Shown piece by piece: positions 20,029 to 27,268 of a stretch of DNA of 46,662 nucleotides. The notes beneath the pieces were generated by a model, which was given only the letters and a program-made list of their open reading frames with translations, ran no database searches and was not told the origin of the DNA. Positions within the stretch are counted from its first letter, which is position 1, and each line of letters begins with the position of its first letter. This stretch comes from Williamsia sp. CHRR-6 (lineage in GTDB: Bacteria > Actinomycetota > Actinomycetes > Mycobacteriales > Mycobacteriaceae), in the NCBI RefSeq assembly GCF_018474015.1, contig NZ_JAHCSG010000010.1, positions 1 to 46,662 of the forward strand, given 5' to 3'. Made by a program: the position numbers and the translations under genes.

Positions 20029-20441
20029 TGAGTCGGTCCGATCTGCCGGTGGCCGAGTTCGGGTTCCCGGGACCACTGCGCGACGCGCTGGTGGCGGCCA
20101 TCTGTGCCGGCACGAAAACCAGTACGACCTCGCTGCTCGTCGAGTACGAGATCGAAGACGAGCCGATACCGACACCCGGTGAACACCACCTGGTCGTGGA
20201 CTCGCTGGGCGAACCGGTGACCATCATCGAGATCACCGACGTGCAGGTCACCACCCTTGGCGCCATCGACCTGCGACACGCCATCGACGAAGGCAAAGGT
20301 TTCACCACCGTCGAACAGTGGCGGCGCGAGCACGAAAAATTCTGGCGGGATCCGGATTTCGTGACTGCCCTCGGCCGACCAGTGGAGTTGACCGACTCGA
20401 CTCAGATTGTCATCGAACGATTTCGCGTCGTCGAGCAGTGA
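20028..20441 (+). CDS. ASCH domain protein
   Basis: The 137-residue protein is an ASCH domain (RNA-binding-like PUA-related fold): AICAGTKTSTTSLLVEYE, PTPGEHHLVVDSLGEPVTIIEITDVQV, then the conserved DEGKGFTTVEQWRREHEKFW. Family members bind RNA or act on modified nucleosides; no activity can be assigned here. The start at 20028 shares one base with the preceding stop (TGATG), so it is coupled to the ABC1 kinase. It converges with the beta-glucosidase gene with 10 bp between stops. Confidence 0.85.
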   Translation: MSRSDLPVAEFGFPGPLRDALVAAICAGTKTSTTSLLVEYEIEDEPIPTPGEHHLVVDSLGEPVTIIEITDVQVTTLGAIDLRHAIDEGKGFTTVEQWRREHEKFWRDPDFVTALGRPVELTDSTQIVIERFRVVEQ

Positions 20442-20456
20442 CCCGTGACGGTCACT
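20437..20456. terminator. Inverted repeat at convergent ASCH/GH3 stops
   Basis: AGTGAC (20437-20442) pairs with GTCACT (20451-20456) around an 8-nt loop, placed exactly at the two converging stop codons. It is a short stem, so a bidirectional terminator role is only plausible. Confidence 0.3.
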
Positions 20457-22692
20457 CCTGCGAGTTGGCCAGCGCGATCATCTCGTCGAGGTCGATCTCC
20501 TCGGGGAACAGGCCACCGAAGGTGACCAGCTGACGCATCGGCATCGACCGCATCATCATCATGAAACCTGATGTGTCCTCGAGGATCTCGGCCGGCATGA
20601 CGAACGAGATCAGCGGACCCACGATCGGATGCGTGAGTACCTCACCGAGGGTGGACGATTCGGTCAGCGGGACGCGGACCTCGTCACCAACGATGTCGAC
20701 GGTGACCTGCTGCAACTCCACCGCCGCCGAGGCGGCGTCGATGATCTGCACCGGACCGCCTTCCACCACCCAGTCTTCGATCCGTGTATCCCAGTGCCGC
20801 AACTGCTCTCGGCCGATTCGCAGCTCGACCTCGCGGGTCTCGCCGGCGGGCACGCTCACCTTGGTGAACGCAGCGAGCTCTTTCTTCGGGCGGATGACCG
20901 CACTGTCGGGCCTAGCGAGGTAGAGCTGCACCACCTCGCGACCGTCACGTTCGCCGATGTTGCCTACGCGCAATCGGGCGACGATCTCGTCGCCGTCGAC
21001 CTCGGCGGTCAGGCCCGTATGCTCGAAGTGGGTGTAGCTCAACCCGTGTCCGAACGCGAACTCCACCTCGATGTCGCGGACGTCATACCAGCGGTAGCCG
21101 ATGAACAAACCCTCGCCGTAACGGACGTGGCCGTGCTCGCCGGGGAAATTGAGATAGGACGGGTTGTCCGACAACGCTTTCGGCACGGTCTCGGCAAGTC
21201 GACCGCTGGGGTTGACCCGCCCGAACAGGACGTCGGCCAGCCCCGACCCACCACCCTGACCGAGGAGGTGTCCGGCGATGATTGCGGGTACTCGATCGGC
21301 GACGTCGCCTACGCGCACCACACCGCCTGCGACGAGCACCACGATCACGGTGGCCCCGGTGGCGATCACGCCGTCGAGGAGCTGCCGGTGCACGGCGGGC
21401 AACTCCATGTCGGTCCGGTCGAACCCCTCGGACTCCAGCTGCGAGGGCAGCCCGACGCAACAGACCACAGTCGATGACCGCTGGGCTAGGGCCACCGCGT
21501 CGGCGACCAGACCGTCGTCGTCGAGGTCCTCGACCGAGTACCCGGGCGCGAACTCCACTGCCCCGGAGGTGATCGAGGTGACCGAGTCCAGCAGGTTGTC
21601 GAGTTCGGTCGGTTGGATCTGCGAACTCCCCGCACCCTGATAACGCGGGGTGCGGGCCAGCTCGCCGATCACCGCGACCGAGGCGTCGTTCGCCAGCGGC
21701 AGCACCGACGGACTGTTCTTGAGCAACACGACGCAGTCGGCGGCAACGGTGCGGGCCAGCTGATGATGCGCGGCCAAGTCGACCGTGGCGCTCGGATCGA
21801 GGTTGGCCTGCGCGCGGCGGACCAAACCCACCACGCGCTGCGCGGCCCGGGTCACGGCGGCCTCGTCCAGGGTGCCCGCTGCCACCGCATCGCAGATCCG
21901 CTGCGGTCCGATACCCGCCGAGCCGGGCATCTGCAGATCCAGGCCCGCGGCGATAGCTGCGGGCGGATTGCCCACCGCACCCCAGTCCGACACCACGACA
22001 CCCTCGAATCCCCATTCCGTGCGCAGGATCTGGGTCAGGAGGAATTCGTTCTCTGCGGCGGGCACACCGTTGATGCCGTTGTAGGAACACATCACCGTCC
22101 ATGGCTGCGACGAACGCACAACGTGCTCGAAGGCCCGCAAGTAGATCTCGCGTAGTGGCCGCGGATCGATGTCAGCGGACACCCGCATCCGGTCGTGTTC
22201 CTGGTTGTTGGCGGCGAAGTGTTTGAGCGACGCCCCAACCCCCTGCTCCTGCAGACCGTCGACCATCGCCGCGCCGAGCACCCCGGCCACCACCGGATCT
22301 TCGGAGAAGTACTCGAAGTTGCGCCCACACAATGGAGATCGCTTCATGTTGATGCCAGGCCCCAACACCAGGGACACACCCAGCGCCTTGGCCTCGCGGC
22401 CGATCGCCGCACCCACCTGATGCACCAGATTGCTGTCCCAGGACGACGCCAACCCCACCGCGGGCGGGAAGCACGTCGACGGTTCGCTGTTGGTGAAGTC
22501 TTGGGCGCTGGCCTCGGCGCGCTGCTTACGCAGGCCATGTGGGCCGTCGGTCATCATGATCGAGGGCAAACCCAGCGTGGCATCGGCTTCGGTGTGCCAG
22601 GGACCGGATCCGTTGGTCAGCGCTGCCCGCCGCGGCAGCGCAAGGGCGGCAACCTCGTCGTCGGAATCGGACCTGACGTGTGGATCGGGCAT
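20452..22692 (-). CDS. Glycoside hydrolase family 3 beta-glucosidase
   Basis: The 746-residue protein has the GH3 N-terminal barrel with LGPGINMKRSPLCGRNFEY, KHFAANNQEHDR and the nucleophile Asp (about residue 236) in GVVVSDWGAV. A GH3 C-terminal domain follows (GLPSQLESEGFDRTDMELP), and then a fibronectin-III-like domain ending GREVVQLYLARP and ELAAFTKVSVPAGETREVEL. It should release glucose or a similar sugar from beta-linked oligosaccharides or glycosides. No signal peptide is seen, so it is probably intracellular. The start at 22692 (MPDPHVRSD) has GAGG 7 nt upstream; an open extension of 18 codons is less likely. A palindrome and tandem repeat lie 64-110 bp upstream. Confidence 0.92.
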   Translation of the reverse strand: MPDPHVRSDSDDEVAALALPRRAALTNGSGPWHTEADATLGLPSIMMTDGPHGLRKQRAEASAQDFTNSEPSTCFPPAVGLASSWDSNLVHQVGAAIGREAKALGVSLVLGPGINMKRSPLCGRNFEYFSEDPVVAGVLGAAMVDGLQEQGVGASLKHFAANNQEHDRMRVSADIDPRPLREIYLRAFEHVVRSSQPWTVMCSYNGINGVPAAENEFLLTQILRTEWGFEGVVVSDWGAVGNPPAAIAAGLDLQMPGSAGIGPQRICDAVAAGTLDEAAVTRAAQRVVGLVRRAQANLDPSATVDLAAHHQLARTVAADCVVLLKNSPSVLPLANDASVAVIGELARTPRYQGAGSSQIQPTELDNLLDSVTSITSGAVEFAPGYSVEDLDDDGLVADAVALAQRSSTVVCCVGLPSQLESEGFDRTDMELPAVHRQLLDGVIATGATVIVVLVAGGVVRVGDVADRVPAIIAGHLLGQGGGSGLADVLFGRVNPSGRLAETVPKALSDNPSYLNFPGEHGHVRYGEGLFIGYRWYDVRDIEVEFAFGHGLSYTHFEHTGLTAEVDGDEIVARLRVGNIGERDGREVVQLYLARPDSAVIRPKKELAAFTKVSVPAGETREVELRIGREQLRHWDTRIEDWVVEGGPVQIIDAASAAVELQQVTVDIVGDEVRVPLTESSTLGEVLTHPIVGPLISFVMPAEILEDTSGFMMMMRSMPMRQLVTFGGLFPEEIDLDEMIALANSQE

Positions 22693-22755
22693 GAGGTGCA
22701 CCTCGTTCTCGGCTCGGGCGGGGTGTGGCGCTCGGTCAGGCTTCACGCTCGCTCA

Positions 22756-22767
22756 GGTTGATCAACC
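22756..22767. promoter_or_regulatory. Perfect 12-bp palindrome upstream of the GH3 gene (candidate operator)
   Basis: GGTTGATCAACC is a perfect inverted repeat 64 bp upstream of the beta-glucosidase start and directly abutting an 18-bp tandem repeat. This is a typical place for a sugar-responsive repressor site, but no regulator is encoded beside it and the assignment is inference. Confidence 0.35.
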
Positions 22768-22801
22768 CGACAGCTTGTTCACCCCCGACAGCTTGTTCAC
22801 C
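22766..22801. repeat. Two tandem 18-bp direct repeats
   Basis: The 18-bp unit CCCGACAGCTTGTTCACC occurs twice without a gap (22766-22783 and 22784-22801), followed by a degenerate third start (CCGACTGGTTGTCG). The first copy overlaps the last two bases of the palindrome. The repeats lie upstream of the beta-glucosidase and may be regulatory or simple slippage products. Confidence 0.8.
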
Positions 22802-22920
22802 CCGACTGGTTGTCGACTCAGTCGGACAGTGCTGCGCCGTCGAGATTACGTTGGCGGTCACACAGCCGTACGTCGTGTCCGCTCGGCACGTCGAAGGTTG
22901 CCGCACGAACTCGTCCGGTC

Positions 22921-22946
22921 ACCCCGCACAGTCTGGCGTGCGGGGT
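22921..22946. other. Strong stem-loop (9-bp GC stem, 8-nt loop) in a gene-poor gap
   Basis: ACCCCGCAC pairs perfectly with GTGCGGGGT around AGTCTGGC. It looks like an intrinsic-type hairpin, but no gene ends just before it on either strand. It could be a terminator left from a lost gene, part of a leader, or a small RNA feature. Confidence 0.45.
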
Positions 22947-23000
22947 TGCCACCCCATCCGATCTGGCTGCCTGTGAGGCCGCGTTCGGCGGCCGAAGTTA

Positions 23001-23342
23001 TTGCGCATCCGGTTGGCACGAGAGAACGTGTTCGAGCTCGACGACACGATGGGTCCCACCGGGCAGCGATGGACGTTCCTCCCTGTTGTGGATCGGTCCG
23101 ATCAGCGCAGCCGCACGCGCACCGCCGCCGACATCGCCACCACCCCCGCCGCCTACGTGCCGCCGCACCAGACACCACCGCCCCCACACCACCGTCACGA
23201 CCGGCACCACCCCCTGCTGGACGCGAGAGCGGTTCAGGCGATCACCGATAATGGTGCTCGGCGGCTCTGCCGAGGCGTCGTGACCACCCGCGATCGAACA
23301 AGGACGAACTCATCTCTGTCACCATCTTGGCCTCAGACCTGA
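23001..23342 (+). CDS. Doubtful ORF in the GH3-DedA gap
   Basis: An open frame of 113 codons (possible starts TTG 23001 or ATG 23049) shows G/C-rich third positions in its central part (for example TMGPTGQRWTFLPVVDR, then a His/Pro-rich run), which hints at coding. It has no recognised domain, no clear ribosome site, and its end overlaps the DedA start region. It may be a decayed gene or chance. The rest of the 22693-23326 gap holds only the repeat, palindrome and hairpin listed separately. Confidence 0.2.
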   Translation: MRIRLARENVFELDDTMGPTGQRWTFLPVVDRSDQRSRTRTAADIATTPAAYVPPHQTPPPPHHRHDRHHPLLDARAVQAITDNGARRLCRGVVTTRDRTRTNSSLSPSWPQT

Positions 23343-23983
23343 ACAATCACGGTTTCAGCGGGATCAGTGGTTTCGCCGCCGATGTGTTGGAGGCCATGGG
23401 CGCTCCAGGGATCGGATTGTTGGTGTTCATCGAGTCGGTGTTCCCGCCGATACCCAGCGAGGTGATCCTCCCGTTCGCGGGTTACCTGAGCCAGAGCGGC
23501 AACCTCTCGCTGGTCGCGATGCTGATGTGGAGCACCGTCGGTGCCTGGCTGGGGGCTCTGGTCTTCTACGCCATTGGCCGCTGCATCGGTCTCGAGCGCA
23601 CAGTGGCGATGCTGGTGTGGACACGCATCGTCAGTCGACGTGACGCCGAGCGCGGCGCGCACTGGTTCACCCGGTTCGGCACCTGGTCGGTGTTCATCGG
23701 CCGGATGATCCCCGGGGTGCGATCGGTCATCTCGCTGCCCGCGGGGGCGGCGGCGATGAATCTGGTGGTGTTCAGTGTGCTGTCGGCGACGGGTTCGTTC
23801 CTGTGGAACGCCCTGCTGTTGGGTATCGGTGCGGCTCTGGGTACCCAGCACGGACAATTCGAGCAGTACCTGGGCTACTTCGACATCGTCGTGTACGCGG
23901 GTGCGGCCACGGTGTTGATCACGTTGATCGTTCGCAGCTACCGCCATCGCAAAGCCGATCGCGTGGCCGCCGGAGTCGACTGA
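23327..23983 (+). CDS. DedA-family membrane protein
   Basis: The 218-residue protein is a DedA/VTT-domain membrane protein with several hydrophobic helices. Motifs seen in order are ESVFPPIPSEVILPFAGYLS, the small-residue helix VGAWLGALVFYAIGR and the hallmark FIGRMIPGVRSVISLPAG with its conserved arginines. DedA proteins act in membrane homeostasis, proton-motive-force maintenance and undecaprenyl-phosphate or lipid transport in other bacteria. The start is uncertain: TTG at 23327 gives the usual N-terminal lead-in, and the only nearby ATG (23396) would cut it. No ribosome site is obvious. Confidence 0.85.
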   Translation: MASDLNNHGFSGISGFAADVLEAMGAPGIGLLVFIESVFPPIPSEVILPFAGYLSQSGNLSLVAMLMWSTVGAWLGALVFYAIGRCIGLERTVAMLVWTRIVSRRDAERGAHWFTRFGTWSVFIGRMIPGVRSVISLPAGAAAMNLVVFSVLSATGSFLWNALLLGIGAALGTQHGQFEQYLGYFDIVVYAGAATVLITLIVRSYRHRKADRVAAGVD

Positions 23984-24086
23984 CCTCAACCACCGTCAAT
24001 CTGTGCGCTCACCGCCTCCGACGGTGCATAGGTTGCGGGCGGTGGAGGTGACGCGGAAGAACCCCTCGACCTCGGCGTTGCCTGGT

Positions 24087-24143
24087 GGGCAGCTGGTTGC
24101 GGTTACCCAGGTTGATCCCTCGCAGGAACGAGGCGACAGCAAC
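24087..24143 (-). pseudogene. Possible relic of a DUF1697 gene
   Basis: In the 336-bp gap between dedA and the glycosylase, one minus-strand frame reads VAVASFLRGINLGNRNQLP. This closely resembles the N-terminal signature of DUF1697 proteins (LRGIN-V/L-G-x-x-N). The expected continuation is not found in any frame. It may be a fossil fragment or chance similarity. No other feature is seen in 23984-24319. Confidence 0.3.
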
Positions 24144-24319
24144 CAGCGGACGGACTCCTCGAGTAGGCAACGGTGTGTGTCTCGTGCCCCCACCCTGACG
24201 CGTTGTCGGCCGGGGGCACCTGACAACGGATTGAGGCGTCCTCGCCATTCACGGCGAGCGTCGTCGCGATTCACGCGGGCGTGCTTGCCGTCGGCGCAGA
24301 ACTGGGTAGACAGGTGGGT

Positions 24320-25138
24320 GTGCCAGAACTTCCCGAAGTCGAGAACGCGCGGCAGGTCGTCGCCAGAGCGCTGAACCGCCGGATCGTCGCCGTCGACGAC
24401 AGCGACGAATTCGAATGCCGTCCGCACGCGCCCGGCGAGATCGCTGATGCGTTGATCGGCGGCCGTTTGGTGCGGGCCAACCGTCGGGGCAAAGCGATGT
24501 GGTGCGACGTGGAGAACGCCGACGGAACGCCTGGACCCGCGTTGGGCATCCATCTAGGGATGGGCGGACAAGTCATCGTCACCGCGCCCGACGGTGCCGC
24601 CACGTCGCAGTACGGCGGTGGTGATCCGCACGTCGGAGAGCGTCCGGGTGACAAACCAGAGTGGACCCGTTTCTCCATGACCTTCGCCGACGGCGGGCGA
24701 CTACGCCTGTTCGACAAGCGTCGCCTCGGACGGATCGTGCTCGAACCCGACGTGGCCGCGCTCGGCCCGGATGCCGCGGAGATCACGCGGGAACAGTTCC
24801 GTGCCGCACTGGCGGCCAGTCGGGCACCACTCAAAGCGCGACTCCTCGATCAGCACGCTGTCGCGGGGATCGGGAACCTGCTCGCCGACGAGATACTGTG
24901 GCAGACAAAGCAATCCCCCACTCGTCCCGCGAATTCACTGACCGCCGACGAAGCCGACGAGCTGCGACGCGTGTTGCGCAGGAGTATCCGTTCGGCGCTG
25001 GCCAAGGGCGGTGTCCACACCGGCGAGGTGATCCCGTATCGACGCGCCGACACGCCCTGCCCACGATGCGGCGGGCAGATGGTCAACGCCAAGGTCGGCG
25101 GGCGGACCACCTGGTGGTGCTCCACCGAACAGCGCTGA
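24320..25138 (+). CDS. Fpg/Nei-family DNA glycosylase with altered zinc finger
   Basis: The 272-residue protein begins VPELPEVENARQVV, so after Met removal Pro2 would be the catalytic N-terminal proline and Glu3 its partner; the conserved Lys58 is in RRGKAMW. The helix-two-turn-helix is LLDQHAVAGIGNLLADEILW. It should excise oxidised bases and cut the abasic site, in the base-excision-repair pathway. The C-terminal zinc finger has three cysteines (CPRC at 247-250 and Cys267), but the fourth position is Glu270 (CSTEQR) where the family has CxxC. Whether zinc still binds is unclear. The GTG start at 24320 is fixed by the need for Pro at position 2 and has AGGTGG upstream. Confidence 0.88.
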   Translation: MPELPEVENARQVVARALNRRIVAVDDSDEFECRPHAPGEIADALIGGRLVRANRRGKAMWCDVENADGTPGPALGIHLGMGGQVIVTAPDGAATSQYGGGDPHVGERPGDKPEWTRFSMTFADGGRLRLFDKRRLGRIVLEPDVAALGPDAAEITREQFRAALAASRAPLKARLLDQHAVAGIGNLLADEILWQTKQSPTRPANSLTADEADELRRVLRRSIRSALAKGGVHTGEVIPYRRADTPCPRCGGQMVNAKVGGRTTWWCSTEQR

Positions 25139-25159
25139 TCACCGCCGGCGCGACAGGTC

Positions 25160-26335
25160 TCAGGGCACCGGCTTGGTGGTCGTGGTCGTGGTGCTGCTCG
25201 CCGGTGTCGTCGTCGTGGCGGTTGCGGTCTTCGTCGTGGTGGTCGTGGGGGTGTTGCCGGGCTTCGTCCGGGCGTCGGCCAGCACCTTCTCAAGGGTGGC
25301 GGCGTCGGCCTTGACGGCCTCGGCCCATGCGTAGAAGTCGTGGCTGCCGGTGACATAGCTGAACTTGACCGGGGCACCGATCAACGCGGATTGAACGTTC
25401 AGTGCCACCGTGGAGGTCATCGCCGTGGATTCCAGCGTGACACCGGTCGCGATGGTGAACACGACGCCCGGGATGTTGCTGATGCCGTACTTCAGGACGA
25501 AGTCACTCTCTCGCTGCGACAGAATCCCGTTGCCGACCGACACGAGCGCCGTCTGTCCGTTGCCACGCAGTTCACCCAGTCGTTTGCCAACATCGTTGGC
25601 ACCCCAGGTGTTTCCGGGACTCAAGGGCGCCCCCCACATCGCAGTGCCACCGTTGGTGATGCCCGCTCGATCCTTCTGGATGTAAGGGATGAGGATCCAA
25701 CCGACGGGGTTGTCGGTCTGGTAGTAGCCGGAGAACGCGCGAACGGTGGTGAACACGTCGGGATGGTTGAGGGCGAGGATCATCGCCGGACCCGCCGACA
25801 TCGAGACGCCAGCGATGGCGTTGTTCTTCTTCTGGACCGAGAACTTCGCATTCAGGTAGGCGGGGAGCTCGGACCCGATGAAGGTGTCCCACTGTGGCGC
25901 AGTTCCCGCTGAGTTCGGTCCGGCGATCGGCGCTTTCCAGTTCGTCATCCACTCCCCTGCGCCGCCGGCCGGCAGCACCAGGTTGACGTGCTTGCTGTAG
26001 GCGTTCAACGCACCGGAGTCGGGGAGGGCCCAGGTGCTGAACTGGTTGTTGGCACCGATGCCGTCGAGGAAATAGATCGCCTGCTCGGAATCACCTGCGG
26101 CGCGGTCGGATGCGCGAATCTGCACCGCGACATCACGTCCCAACGACGGGGAACGGAAGGTACAGGTCTGGATGAACGCCGCCTTCTCGTCCGGCGTGCG
26201 CCAAACGCACCCGTCACGCAGTTGCGCCTGGTTCGCTGCCGATGCCGGAGCCGCTGTGGCCAGCCCGACCGCGACAGCGCTCGCGATCAGGGTGATCGCG
26301 ACACGGCGACTGCGACGGTGGATCATCCGAGCCAT
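25160..26335 (-). CDS. Secreted antigen-85-like esterase/mycolyltransferase homologue
   Basis: The 391-residue precursor starts with a basic n-region and hydrophobic core (MARMIHRRSRRVAITLIAS) ending in APASA, a clear signal peptide. The mature part is an alpha/beta-hydrolase of the antigen 85 (putative esterase) family: IYFLDGIGANNQFSTWAL, the nucleophile elbow IAGVSMSAGPA (Ser about 180) and His in VTGSHDFYAWAEA (about 332). Antigen 85 proteins transfer mycolic acids to trehalose and arabinogalactan in the cell envelope. The C-terminus (about 361-391) is a Thr-rich low-complexity tail, unusual for the family. The start at 26335 is chosen for the signal peptide; it follows a candidate promoter by about 100 bp. 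Confidence 0.85.
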   Translation of the reverse strand: MARMIHRRSRRVAITLIASAVAVGLATAAPASAANQAQLRDGCVWRTPDEKAAFIQTCTFRSPSLGRDVAVQIRASDRAAGDSEQAIYFLDGIGANNQFSTWALPDSGALNAYSKHVNLVLPAGGAGEWMTNWKAPIAGPNSAGTAPQWDTFIGSELPAYLNAKFSVQKKNNAIAGVSMSAGPAMILALNHPDVFTTVRAFSGYYQTDNPVGWILIPYIQKDRAGITNGGTAMWGAPLSPGNTWGANDVGKRLGELRGNGQTALVSVGNGILSQRESDFVLKYGISNIPGVVFTIATGVTLESTAMTSTVALNVQSALIGAPVKFSYVTGSHDFYAWAEAVKADAATLEKVLADARTKPGNTPTTTTTKTATATTTTPASSTTTTTTKPVP

Positions 26336-26437
26336 CGGACGGATGAATGGTGTTCGAGAATGCGACAAGACGAGCCCCCGGTTCGGTAGGGGCCTGCCAG
26401 GTGGACATACTCCCCCGATCAAACGACCCCAAACCGG

Positions 26438-26466
26438 AGACTAGCAATCGCCACCGACACTGTCGC
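26438..26466 (-). promoter_or_regulatory. Candidate promoter of the antigen-85-like gene
   Basis: On the minus strand GCGACA (26461-26466) and TAGTCT (26438-26443) are spaced by 17 bp, about 100 bp upstream of the esterase start. The -10 fits TANNNT; the -35 matches four of six consensus bases. It implies a 5' leader of about 95 nt. Confidence 0.35.
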
Positions 26467-26535
26467 GCCGAATTGCCCGAATTGGATCCGGTTCGCCTGA
26501 ACAGCGGACAACCAGTGATCGCAGCCGGGAGTGTG

Positions 26536-27056
26536 TCACGGTCGCGCGTACCGCTCTGCCGGCGTTGCGATCCGTCCGCGAAGCGCGGAACGAACCGCCT
26601 CGGGCTCGAGTACGTCCGCGTCCGAGTCGAGTTGCCAGACCGCCCAGACCGCGTGACGAACGTCCTCGAAGGAAAGGTTCAAGTCGCACGCACGGTGACG
26701 ATGCCGATCTGATCCACCGTGTGCCAACGCTTTTCGTCGACGTGAGCTCGATGGCGTTCAGGTAGAGCGCCCACCGCCTTGCAGGCCGCCGATGCCAGGG
26801 CGGAGCCGAGACCGAGGGCAGCGGTAGCACGGCCGCTGGCGTCCGCGGTCGACAATGCGATCGCCTTGTCGTAAGAGAGACCGGTCAATTCGATCCGAAA
26901 GCCAGACAGCAACGAGAACCCTCCGTGTGGCCCGCGATCCGCCTAGACGGGACTGCGGCCGCTGACATCGCCTCCATGTCACGGAACACGGTCCGGGTCG
27001 ACGCCTCCAACTGGGACTGCCAGCTGCCAGGCCGTCATATCGGGAAACCCATGCAA
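26536..27056 (-). pseudogene. Decayed YafY/WYL-type HTH transcriptional regulator
   Basis: Four successive minus-strand frame segments, each with coding-like codon use, read as one gene. The segments are FPDMTAWQLA, then QLEASTRTVFRDMEAMSAA, then FSLLSGFRIELTGLSYDKA with ALGLGSALASAACKAVGALP, and finally DLNLSFEDVRHAVWAVWQLD with ADVLEPEAVRSALRGRIA. This order matches the N-terminal HTH of YafY-like regulators (RTVxRDxEALSAAGVP...GGF-LL-GFRTELTGL) and the C-terminal end of a WYL protein. Three frame breaks are needed: near a CCC run at about 27015, near GAGGG at about 26923 and near GTGCGTGCG at about 26690. Most of the WYL core is missing between LPERHRAHVDEKRW and VDQIGIVTVR. It is a dead gene, or a gene plus sequencing errors. 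A 77-codon TTG-initiated piece at 26679-26912 has a strong GGAGG. Confidence 0.7.
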
Positions 27057-27095
27057 CGACACCCGCTCCGATTTTCGTGTTCGGAGCGGGTGTCG
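27057..27095 (-). terminator. Intrinsic terminator of tRNA-Pro
   Basis: CGACACCCGCTCCGA (27057-27071) is perfectly complementary to TCGGAGCGGGTGTCG (27081-27095) around a 9-nt loop. This 15-bp stem starts 6 nt after the tRNA 3' end on the minus strand and is followed by a weak T-containing stretch. Confidence 0.85.
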
Positions 27096-27100
27096 TCGGG

Positions 27101-27174
<74 letters not shown>

Positions 27175-27268
27175 TGGCCGGTCCCGAACCGGCGACCTGC
27201 TGCCCACAGGGGCAGCGGTGATCAGGTTAGCCGACGGCCCCGGTCGGGAGCCAATCGCCTCGTCTGCC

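Noticed and set aside
21083-22102. Minus-strand 339-residue frame inside the GH3 gene
   Set aside because: It is a second frame of the same strand within the beta-glucosidase, Arg/Gly-rich with no domain.
22430-23251. Plus-strand 273-residue frame spanning the GH3 start and gap
   Set aside because: Most of it is antisense to GH3 and the rest is Arg/Pro/His-rich without a start signal; only part of the gap shows coding-like codons, in another frame.
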